Origin: an uncultured Mailhella sp.
GTDB lineage: Bacteria > Desulfobacterota > Desulfovibrionia > Desulfovibrionales > Desulfovibrionaceae
Assembly: GCA_910578585.1 (NCBI GenBank)
Contig: CAJTRG010000027.1
Location: 1 to 9,735, forward strand
Length of the DNA stretch: 9,735 bases
Direction: 5' to 3'
Part shown: one piece after another, positions 1 through 5,654 of the stretch
How the letters are laid out: each line of letters opens with the position of its first letter
How positions within the stretch are numbered: position 1 is the stretch's first letter
Program-made: the position numbers and the translations under genes
The notes under the pieces: model-generated
The model's database searches: none
The model's input: only the letters and a program-made list of their open reading frames with translations
What the model was told of the DNA's origin: nothing

Positions 1-193
1 TACAAGGTCTCCCTGTAGAATGCCTTATTTCATACCTTCCGTTTTTTTTATAAGTTGAAACCCACCTGTAAATAGTTGAAAGATTAACTCCAAAAACTTC
101 AGCAGCTTCTTCTGGAGATAAACTTTGATTAATAACAGCAGTGACAGCTATTTTCCTGGTCTCTGGTGATGTATATTTCATAATAATATCCAT
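1..193 (-). CDS. IS630-like transposase, N-terminal part (cut by window edge)
   Basis: Reading leftwards from an ATG at 193 (MDIIMKYTS) or, more likely by family length, from the in-frame ATG at 181 (MKYTS), the frame stays open to the window edge and gives about 60 residues. It contains a helix-turn-helix (SLSPEEAAEVFGVNLSTIYR) followed by W, a basic stretch and a G-R-P linker. This arrangement is typical of the Tc1/mariner-related IS630 transposases. The DDE catalytic domain lies outside the window, so intactness cannot be judged. No clear Shine-Dalgarno precedes either start. The IS terminus must lie to the right, probably between 194 and about 235; a TA at 221-222 (IS630 elements insert at TA) is one candidate. 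Other HTH-led transposase families (IS3 OrfA type) are a less likely alternative. Confidence 0.7.
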   Translation of the reverse strand, partial: MDIIMKYTSPETRKIAVTAVINQSLSPEEAAEVFGVNLSTIYRWVSTYKKNGRYEIRHSTGRPC

Positions 194-234
194 TTCTAAT
201 TTTCTGTCTCAAACTTAACATAGATTTAAAAAGA

Positions 235-312
235 TTAAAAGCTAAAAATGAATACATTATAAAATTTATTTGCATACTTTACCGGAAATGCTCTAGCAGA
301 AAGTTTTTTCAT
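235..312 (-). pseudogene. 25-codon ORF, possible 5' remnant of an operator-controlled gene
   Basis: An ATG at 312 is preceded by a very good Shine-Dalgarno (TTAAGGAGTG, 6 to 7 bases before the start). The frame reads MKKLSARAFPVKYANKFYNV and then FIFSF before a TAA at 235-237. Its predicted transcription start (about 361) and operator (392-413) match those of two intact units in the window, so the expression signals are those of a real gene. The product is not recognised and is too short for an ordinary enzyme. It lies directly upstream of, and in the same orientation as, the IS630-like transposase. I therefore infer the surviving start of a gene lost through the insertion or a later deletion. 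A genuine 25-residue peptide is the alternative, because the stop codon may lie outside the IS. Confidence 0.45.
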
Positions 313-367
313 AAAACACTCCTTAATCATGAAACATGAATAGTTGCTCTATTTTTCACGTGATATA

Positions 368-413
368 ACTATAGCCTGCAAACGTGATTAAAAATGTAGC
401 CCGGACTACATTT
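368..413 (-). promoter_or_regulatory. Class II CRP/FNR-type promoter with perfect inverted-repeat operator
   Basis: Positions 392-413 form a perfect inverted repeat with 8-bp arms (AAATGTAG, CCCGGA spacer, CTACATTT); the core TGTAG-N6-CTACA is 395-410. On the minus strand, 21 bp after the core lies TATAGT (373 to 368), a near-consensus -10. With +1 seven bases further (about 361) the operator centre is at -41.5. The -35 position reads CATTTT, which is not a sigma-70 box, so transcription should need an activator. It points at the short ORF starting at 312, giving a leader of about 49 nt. The arms are the best of the three copies and probably define the consensus. Confidence 0.72.
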
Positions 414-423
414 AAACAGAAAA

Positions 424-458
424 ACTCCTCACCGTGAATAAAATTCACCATGAGGAGT
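424..458 (-). terminator. Rho-independent terminator of the glutaredoxin/radical-SAM-like gene
   Basis: ACTCCTCA at 424-431 pairs with TGAGGAGT at 451-458, and inside it GTGAAT (434-439) pairs with ATTCAC (443-448) around an AAA loop, with a two-base internal loop between the helices. On the minus strand the hairpin is followed by TTTTT (424 to 420), about 40 bases past the stop codon at 498, as expected for an intrinsic terminator. Confidence 0.85.
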
Positions 459-497
459 AAGGAGAAACGATTAATAATTCAATATCTGAGCAAATGC

Positions 498-1325
498 TTA
501 TGCAATTTCTGCTTTAAAGAGGTTTTCACGAAGAGCAGAACGATATTTGAGCATCATAGCGTCTTCAACAGGTTTCAAACCTTGCAGACCTTGAGGCATT
601 TCAGCAGTTACTTGAGTAACAGTAACTGGCAGTTGATGATCGCCGCAGGCATCAAATACCATTTTGCCGGCAGCAAGTGCCATGGCACGAGTTGGCCAGC
701 TGACAGCACCGTCAACAGTCAATGGGCTTGCAAGATAACGAATTTCAGAATTTGCAAAGCCTTTTACAAGTTCAATGGTTTTAGCAAGGTCAGCACTGTC
801 AATGCCTGTACCATACAAGCTTTCATAAACAGCATTGTCGCCTAAAATATTTAATTGCAGTTTGGTAATAACATTCAAAGCAAGAACTTTTTCAAGCAAT
901 GCACTGTTTCTGCCGTCTGTTTGCATGCAAATGGTCAAACCGCCGGAAGCCAAATGTTTAATCAAGGTAAGGAAATTTTCTTCCTGATCTTTTGGACAGC
1001 AGGAAAGATATAAACCGGAAATCCAGCCATGCAGCAAATCACTGCGGGTTACAGCGCCTGAATTTTTGAGTGCATCCCCGGAAAGCATGTACGCAATAAC
1101 TTCACCGCTGCCTTGACGAATAATTTCACCGTTATAAAAGAGAGGAAATTCAACACCTTCAGGGTTACGATAAATTTTAGGACGATTTGTTCTGTAAAAG
1201 GTATTAAATTCTTCAGCTTGAGCCTTAAAGTCAATGGTATCGTAGCCAATGTTGCGATCATTGAAAAAAGCTTTAACGATTTTACAACGAATACAGTCTG
1301 GAGCTGTGTATAAAGTAATAGCCAT
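498..1325 (-). CDS. Glutaredoxin-like domain fused to a cluster-less NrdG/radical-SAM-like domain
   Basis: The 275-residue protein has two parts. Residues 1-80 are a thioredoxin fold of glutaredoxin type: a CIRC active site (C11, C14) after the first strand, a cis-proline candidate P61 in EFPLFYNGE, and a closing helix. Residues about 90-270 resemble the C-terminal half of anaerobic ribonucleotide-reductase activating proteins (NrdG) and pyruvate formate-lyase activases. Here LYLSCCPKDQEENF stands where a GGEP segment would be, and ICMQTDGRN resembles their 'xxDTNG' strand, followed by LQLNILGDNAVYESLYG. There is no CX3CX2C motif, so a 4Fe-4S/SAM radical reaction is not expected. The start at 1325 has a good Shine-Dalgarno (AAGGGGATC). 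It is monocistronic, with its own operator-controlled promoter and terminator. Its role is unknown; a thiol-redox or scaffold function is only inference. Confidence 0.75.
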   Translation of the reverse strand: MAITLYTAPDCIRCKIVKAFFNDRNIGYDTIDFKAQAEEFNTFYRTNRPKIYRNPEGVEFPLFYNGEIIRQGSGEVIAYMLSGDALKNSGAVTRSDLLHGWISGLYLSCCPKDQEENFLTLIKHLASGGLTICMQTDGRNSALLEKVLALNVITKLQLNILGDNAVYESLYGTGIDSADLAKTIELVKGFANSEIRYLASPLTVDGAVSWPTRAMALAAGKMVFDACGDHQLPVTVTQVTAEMPQGLQGLKPVEDAMMLKYRSALRENLFKAEIA

Positions 1326-1378
1326 AACAAGATCCCCTTTGATTTATTTTTTTGAAAAATTATTTTTCCATTAAAGAC

Positions 1379-1421
1379 ACTATAAAAAACTTTTTGATAA
1401 AAAAAAGCAACATTAACTACA
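1379..1421 (-). promoter_or_regulatory. Class II CRP/FNR-type promoter of the glutaredoxin/radical-SAM-like gene
   Basis: On the minus strand TGTAGTTAATGTTGCT (1421 to 1406) is one intact half-site plus a weaker second half (TTGCT for CTACA). Exactly 21 bp later comes TATAGT (1384 to 1379). With +1 near 1372 the site centre is -41.5 and the leader to the ATG at 1325 is about 47 nt. The -35 position reads CTTTTT. The A/T tracts on both sides resemble those around the site at 4866-4881; over 16 bp the two sites differ at 4 positions. Confidence 0.7.
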
Positions 1422-1449
1422 TTTTCGAGACTTTTTTAATATTTTTATT

Positions 1450-1557
1450 ATGAGAGGGGAACTTTTAGCTCTGCTGTCCATTTGCGTAATTGCTCATTCT
1501 TCGCAAACGCAAACGACTTCGTCGCCTTCGGTGGCTGTAAAAAGTTCTCCCTCTCAT
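1450..1557. repeat. GC-richer stem-forming intergenic element
   Basis: The ends are complementary. ATGAGAGGG (1450-1458) pairs with CCCTCTCAT (1549-1557), then after a one-base bulge at 1548 GAACTTTT (1459-1466) pairs with AAAAGTTC (1540-1547): 17 pairs in all. Inside, TTTGCG (1481-1486) can pair with CGCAAA (1502-1507). The core is clearly richer in G+C than the A/T-rich flanks, and the AACTTTT(A)AGCT arm recurs as a direct copy at 1572-1583. Short open frames cross it on both strands (for example 1557 to 1465 minus, arginine-rich, and 1450-1614 plus), but none has a ribosome binding site. It could be a dispersed palindromic repeat, a small structured RNA or a MITE-like remnant; the sequence alone does not decide. 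Confidence 0.5.
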
Positions 1558-1682
1558 ACTCTCCCCACAAAAACTTTTAAGCTATACAGTTCAATAAACA
1601 ATGCTCTGTTATAGTTTCAGGTTGATAAACGAGCAGATTTCATAAACTCGTTGAACAAAAATTTAATACTTTCACATAACTT

Positions 1683-1789
1683 CTTGTTTTTATTTTATAA
1701 AAACAAGCAATATGGGGCATGGGGGAAATCATTTCCCCCATAAAAGGTAATTTTTGATAAAATTTATAATTATATCATATAATTATAAA
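1683..1789. repeat. Cluster of three perfect palindromes
   Basis: Three inverted repeats follow one another without mismatches. The first is 1683-1707 (11-bp arms CTTGTTTTTAT, loop TTT). The second is 1719-1741 (11-bp arms ATGGGGGAAAT around a single C). The third is 1763-1789 (13-bp arms TTTATAATTATAT around a single C). Spacers are 11 and 21 bp. None is followed by a clear T-run, so they are not ordinary terminators. The latter two, with a single central base, look more like dimer-binding sites or cruciform seeds than RNA hairpins. They lie between the arylsulfotransferase terminator and the 108-base element, and no gene explains them. Confidence 0.6.
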
Positions 1790-1855
1790 ATCAACCCAAA
1801 GTAGAACAAAGCAATAAACAAAAATCATCCATTTATTATAATTACTTTTCCCCCA

Positions 1856-1886
1856 AAAAATAGCTGCCAGTCAGGCAGCTATTTTT
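1856..1886 (-). terminator. Terminator of the permease-arylsulfotransferase operon
   Basis: AAAAATAGCTGCC pairs with GGCAGCTATTTTT around the loop AGTCA (1869-1873), an uninterrupted 13-pair stem. On the minus strand it ends in a T-run, 21 bases after the stop codon at 1908. The plus strand also carries a T-run, so it could act in both directions, although no plus-strand gene needs it. Confidence 0.9.
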
Positions 1887-1907
1887 GTTTATTTGTTCAA
1901 AAACAAA

Positions 1908-3359
1908 TTATTTTTCATCAGGGTCTTCAACAGAAGCGACGCAAAGGGCATTGCTGCCTTCATATGGAGTGCAGCCTTCCACTTCCACTTCATGGACTCG
2001 GTCACCAAATGTAGCTGCACCCGGAACACGGAATGTTTTTACATCGAGTGGCTGAATAGGCGTTTCCACTGGCTTTTGCACTTGTGGAACCCATTCATAA
2101 GGAACACGGTATGCGCGATAGGTCATGTTCATGGGCACCATTTTTCCTTTGTAAGGAGAAATAAATTCCCAAACAATTTCATAATCCTTGGTGATTTCAA
2201 ATACGCGGCCGTCAGAACCTTCAGTAATCAGGGTATTGCCGTTTGGCAAGCGCTGCATGCCGCTGATGAATGGGCTGTAAAAGCGGTTGGCATCCATTGG
2301 CATAAGGTGTCCGGCTTCAGCTGGAGTATATTGCCATACAATTTTCTTTGCCACAGGATCTATTTCAAGCACGCGGGAATAATCACGAAGCGCAGCTTTT
2401 ACACCAGCAGGAGCGCCGGGGTTTGGCACGTCATAACCAGCCCAGCCACCGTTATCAAAGACCAGAATATTGCCGCCGCCGGGAAGCGTATGAGGAATCA
2501 TATGGGCATGGTGCTGGCCAATAATCCAGCCAATAGCTCTTTCTTCAGGAGTAGCATTATAATCCGGGCCTAGTTTCCACACAACTTTACCGGTTGCCTT
2601 TTCAATAATGAAAATAATATTGGATTCGCGGCTGTCCACAATAATGTTGTCAGGGTGGAAACGTTTATCGCCTTGATCATACCATTTATTGGGGCCAAGC
2701 ACGGACATGGAGTTGATATGCATCCAGTCGCCCATGCCTTCAGGCTGTGTAGGACGATAGTTAGGGTTGCGGCAAAGAGCGTTTTTAGCTGCTTCACTGA
2801 AACTAAATTCATTGAAATGATCGGCGCAGCGCCATTCCCAAATGATATCGCCGTCCCAATCCACTTCTAAAATTACGTCATCCAAAAGGAGTTTATCAGT
2901 GATATTTTTGTTGCGGGCATTTTTATGGCAAAGCACAAGTGTATTGCCTTCCAGAGATTTTGGCTCCATATCCGGTGCATAGTAACCTACGGTGCTTCCT
3001 TCACGTTGGAAGTCGTGGTGATAGCGAGCCATCCAGCGTGGTTCATAACCCGGGTCTTCAATATATTCATTGCGGTCAAATTTCCAAACTTCTTTGCCAT
3101 TCCAGTCAAGCTGTACCACGTCGGTTTGGTCCTGCACAGAATATTTGCCGGTACGGCGGCCGCGGCTTGTCACAAGATAGCCGCCGGGGAAAATTTTATT
3201 GGGGAAACCGTGTACACCTTTCCAAACATTGTGTTCGCGTCCATTCATATCCATAAGGATAGCGCCAACTTCCTGTGCCTGAAAAATTGTCAGTCCATTC
3301 CAGCATTTTTCCGGATTATAAATTGTAACCCCAGTAGGATAAATAGTAGGATGTCCCAT
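1908..3359 (-). CDS. Arylsulfotransferase (ASST) family protein, no signal peptide
   Basis: The 483-residue protein shows six blade-like repeats ending in a G-x-x-x-W pattern (near residues 35-47, 80-93, 162-176, 248-262, 330-343 and 385-399), fitting the six-bladed beta-propeller of AssT. Histidine-rich motifs in positions typical of the family are visible: YHHDF (H115, H116), DWMHINS (H214), GQHHAHMIPH (H283, H284, H286) and SRVLEID (R329). Classical AssT moves a sulfuryl group from an aryl sulfate to a phenol in the periplasm. This protein starts MGHPTIYPTG with no hydrophobic leader, so it should stay in the cytoplasm. The start at 3359 has a strong Shine-Dalgarno (GGAGGT), 22 bases after the permease gene, so the two are co-transcribed. 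Its true substrate is unknown, and a non-sulfotransferase propeller relative is possible. Confidence 0.82.
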   Translation of the reverse strand: MGHPTIYPTGVTIYNPEKCWNGLTIFQAQEVGAILMDMNGREHNVWKGVHGFPNKIFPGGYLVTSRGRRTGKYSVQDQTDVVQLDWNGKEVWKFDRNEYIEDPGYEPRWMARYHHDFQREGSTVGYYAPDMEPKSLEGNTLVLCHKNARNKNITDKLLLDDVILEVDWDGDIIWEWRCADHFNEFSFSEAAKNALCRNPNYRPTQPEGMGDWMHINSMSVLGPNKWYDQGDKRFHPDNIIVDSRESNIIFIIEKATGKVVWKLGPDYNATPEERAIGWIIGQHHAHMIPHTLPGGGNILVFDNGGWAGYDVPNPGAPAGVKAALRDYSRVLEIDPVAKKIVWQYTPAEAGHLMPMDANRFYSPFISGMQRLPNGNTLITEGSDGRVFEITKDYEIVWEFISPYKGKMVPMNMTYRAYRVPYEWVPQVQKPVETPIQPLDVKTFRVPGAATFGDRVHEVEVEGCTPYEGSNALCVASVEDPDEK

Positions 3360-3381
3360 AAGATATTACCTCCACATTATT

Positions 3382-4788
3382 TTACATAATCCATTGCCAC
3401 CAAGGGATAGCAACAGCGAGTAAGAAAGGAATTGTTAAAATCATTCTTGCGGCAAGAACCTTAACCATGCTGCCAAAATGAATATAGCCAAAGCCGTAAA
3501 AAATAAGCAAAACTGCATATTCATAGGGGAAGAGATAGTTATCAAATCCATATTTGAAGGAAAGATATAAAATTCTTGGTTCAAGCCCCATTTGAACACC
3601 AAGTTCAGCAATTGGAGCAGAGAAAGATACGGTTGCAGCAAGAGGGGTCAGGATAAAGTTGCCCACAACCCCGACTAAATAGGTGCAAATACTGGTGGCA
3701 TAAAGTCCAAGACCTTCCATATAGCCAAAGGTGCTGTCAGCCATCCATTGGGTAACTTTCAAATAGTTACCGGCACTGCCGATAGCCATACAACCCATAA
3801 CAAAGAAGATTGGGCAGAAATTAATTTCTTTGATCTTTTTGCCGTCCATAATCTTTACGCCGGGAAGGAAGCTGACAGTAGCAAGGAGAATAAGCCCCAT
3901 ACCGGGAGTCATGCCATGCAGTTTATCTGTTATCAAAACAATCAAAGTAATAACTAAAAGAACAGCTGCAACCTTTTCTTCCCTGCGCATAGGGCCAAGT
4001 TCTGCATAACGGGTATACAAGGCATTGCGAAGATCATCTTTATTTACTTTAGCCGGAAGTAAAATAATAACGATAGCAACACTCATGATCGTAAAGACTG
4101 TTGCAGGAAGAAGGTTCCAGGTTGCATATTGCAGCCAGCCGGTTTTGAGGCCCATAACACCGTCAACAAGCGCCATACCCATGGGAAGGTCACCGCCGCC
4201 GGTCAAAAATCCGTTTTTAGAACTTGCTACAGCTAAAAATGCAACCATCATCAGAGCCGTTGCTTCACGAGATTGTTTTTTGAAATCCAAAGATTCGCAA
4301 AGACTGATAACAATAGCACAGAAAATAATCCCCTTACCGGTAATGGCAGGAACAAGCGGGTTGATAATATAAACGGCTATCATAAGGCCCCAGATAGTAC
4401 CAATAAAAGAACCGCCCATCAGCTTCATACAGCCTAAACCAATACGTTTTCCAAGTCCTGTATCCTGCAAAATTTTACAGAAGATAAAACCGCCGATAAC
4501 AATGTTTGGCACATCACCAAGCCAGTTGTTATACACAATTTTTCCGGGAACTCCACAAAGAGCCATGTACAGTACCGGCAGAACAAGACCGGTTGCTGTA
4601 TCATTGACAAGCTCAAATCCCCAGACACATACCATAAAAATTGTTACAGCCAAAAACATTGCCATTTCATGGGTCATTGCTTTTCCGTCAATAGGCAATG
4701 CAAAATAAACAATTGCGGGAACAATAAGCGAAAACAGCCATTTCATAAGAAGCTTGCTTGCGCTTGTTTTTTCTACAACTTGTGCCAT
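3382..4788 (-). CDS. DASS/SLC13-like anion permease
   Basis: This is a 468-residue, strongly hydrophobic protein with about 11-12 predicted membrane spans and a short cytoplasmic-type N-terminus. Its overall layout resembles divalent anion:sodium symporters: two halves, a central polar loop near residues 245-265, a first-half tip LVPAITGKGII and a second-half equivalent NFILTPLAATVSFSAPI. The classical SNT motifs of sulfate/dicarboxylate carriers are absent, so it is a divergent branch and the cargo cannot be named. I chose ATG 4788 (MAQVVEK) over the in-frame ATG at 4806 because AAGGAG lies 5 bases before 4788. It is first in an operon with the ASST-family gene, suggesting it imports that enzyme's anionic substrate or exchanges substrate for product. 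Expression should depend on the operator at 4866-4881. Confidence 0.8.
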   Translation of the reverse strand: MAQVVEKTSASKLLMKWLFSLIVPAIVYFALPIDGKAMTHEMAMFLAVTIFMVCVWGFELVNDTATGLVLPVLYMALCGVPGKIVYNNWLGDVPNIVIGGFIFCKILQDTGLGKRIGLGCMKLMGGSFIGTIWGLMIAVYIINPLVPAITGKGIIFCAIVISLCESLDFKKQSREATALMMVAFLAVASSKNGFLTGGGDLPMGMALVDGVMGLKTGWLQYATWNLLPATVFTIMSVAIVIILLPAKVNKDDLRNALYTRYAELGPMRREEKVAAVLLVITLIVLITDKLHGMTPGMGLILLATVSFLPGVKIMDGKKIKEINFCPIFFVMGCMAIGSAGNYLKVTQWMADSTFGYMEGLGLYATSICTYLVGVVGNFILTPLAATVSFSAPIAELGVQMGLEPRILYLSFKYGFDNYLFPYEYAVLLIFYGFGYIHFGSMVKVLAARMILTIPFLLAVAIPWWQWIM

Positions 4789-4838
4789 ATAAACTCCTTG
4801 CAACAAATTTGTTATGTTATATTTTTCACATTAAATTT

Positions 4839-4881
4839 CTCTTACAATTTTTTTTGGAAAAAAAAAGTAGCGATAACTACA
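4839..4881 (-). promoter_or_regulatory. CRP/FNR-type operator and promoter in the permease/regulator divergent region
   Basis: On the minus strand TGTAGTTATCGCTACT (4881 to 4866) has TGTAG and CTACT half-sites with an N6 spacer; nine of ten half-site bases fit the inverted repeat. At the same 21-bp distance as in the other two promoters lies TAAGAG (4844 to 4839), a weak -10, giving +1 near 4832, site centre -41.5 and a 44-nt leader to the permease ATG. The site is also 54 bases before the regulator ATG at 4936. There the only obvious -10 (TATATT, 4913-4918) would put the site near -51 and leave an 11-nt leader, so autoregulation is possible but less clear. Confidence 0.65.
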
Positions 4882-4935
4882 TTTTAAGCTTTTTTTTTAA
4901 ATTTTTTTGCAGTATATTTTATGAAAGGGGTAAAC

Positions 4936-5622
4936 ATGAATGATACAGAAATAAAATCAATCCATGAATTTAGCCAGATTTCACAAAAAAATATGCAGGA
5001 ATGGAATAAATATCTCCACCTTGCTACAAAACTGAAACGGCCTAAAGGATATGAACTTTATAAAAGCGGTGAACTTTGGAATAAACTCTACCTCTGCCTG
5101 CAGGGAGAAGCAAAACTTGTTCGCGTTTCCCATGAAGGAAAAGAAAAAATTTTATGGCAGGGAGTTGCCCCCTGTCTTCTTGGGGAAGGCCCTTTTTTTG
5201 ACGGACTTCCGACACTAAGTAATTTTATCATTACAAAACCAAGCGTTCTCTATGCCTTTTCTGCTGACACTGTCTATTCTGTGCTTCTAAAAGATCCTGA
5301 TATTGTTACCTCAATCATTCGCCACCTTTCTCGTAAAATTCGCCTTGTACACAATCAAAACTGCTGCTTAAGCTTTTCTGAACTTTCCTCCCGTATTTGT
5401 ATGTATCTCCATCAAAAAATGTCTATTTCAGATGATAAGAAACAATTCTATTCCATTCCGGGACTGACCCAGCAAGACCTCGCCAACCATTTATCTGTTC
5501 ATAGAGTAACCCTTAATAAAACATTGCGCCTTCTGGAACAACAGGGTATTATAGGGCCATACAATAAAAAAATAACCTATATTCTGGATATTGATGCTTT
5601 TATGGAGCTTATCCAGGAATAA
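4936..5622 (+). CDS. CRP/FNR-family transcription regulator
   Basis: The 228-residue protein has an N-terminal cyclic-nucleotide-binding-like barrel (about residues 25-115), a dimer helix (about 118-150) and a C-terminal winged helix (about 170-225). The recognition helix reads SVHRVTLNKTLRLL, where R190, V191 and K195 match E. coli CRP R180, E181 and R185. The nucleotide pocket keeps G83-E84 (LLGEGPFFDG) but lacks the R-S pair that CRP uses for cAMP, so another ligand is likely. There is no FNR-type N-terminal cysteine cluster; cysteines occur at 54, 80, 143, 144 and 155. I chose ATG 4936 because AAAGGGG lies 5 bases upstream; an in-frame ATG at 4921 would overlap that site. It is divergent from the permease operon and 32 bases upstream of the kinase gene, so it is probably its operon partner. 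Confidence 0.88.
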   Translation: MNDTEIKSIHEFSQISQKNMQEWNKYLHLATKLKRPKGYELYKSGELWNKLYLCLQGEAKLVRVSHEGKEKILWQGVAPCLLGEGPFFDGLPTLSNFIITKPSVLYAFSADTVYSVLLKDPDIVTSIIRHLSRKIRLVHNQNCCLSFSELSSRICMYLHQKMSISDDKKQFYSIPGLTQQDLANHLSVHRVTLNKTLRLLEQQGIIGPYNKKITYILDIDAFMELIQE

Positions 5623-5654
5623 TATTTTTATAAAAAAAAAAGTACAGGCATATT

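Noticed and set aside
1465..1557. A 30-codon arginine-rich minus-strand ORF (MRGRTFYSHRRRRSRL)
   Set aside because: It has no ribosome binding site and lies wholly inside the palindromic element. Kept as part of that element rather than as a gene.
1450..1614. A 54-codon plus-strand ORF beginning MRGELLALLSICV that resembles a signal peptide
   Set aside because: It has no Shine-Dalgarno and covers the inverted-repeat element, which is open in other frames too. The reading is probably a by-product of base composition.
1893..2573. Long plus-strand open frame antisense to the arylsulfotransferase gene
   Set aside because: It has no start signals and mirrors the codon structure of a well-supported gene. 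The same applies to antisense frames over the kinase (5721-6491, 7439-8020), the dehydrogenase (8324-8800) and the glutaredoxin fusion (450-845).
4913..4918. TATATT as the -10 of the regulator gene
   Set aside because: It would leave only about 11 nt of leader and has no -35 partner. Noted in the operator entry but not called as a promoter.
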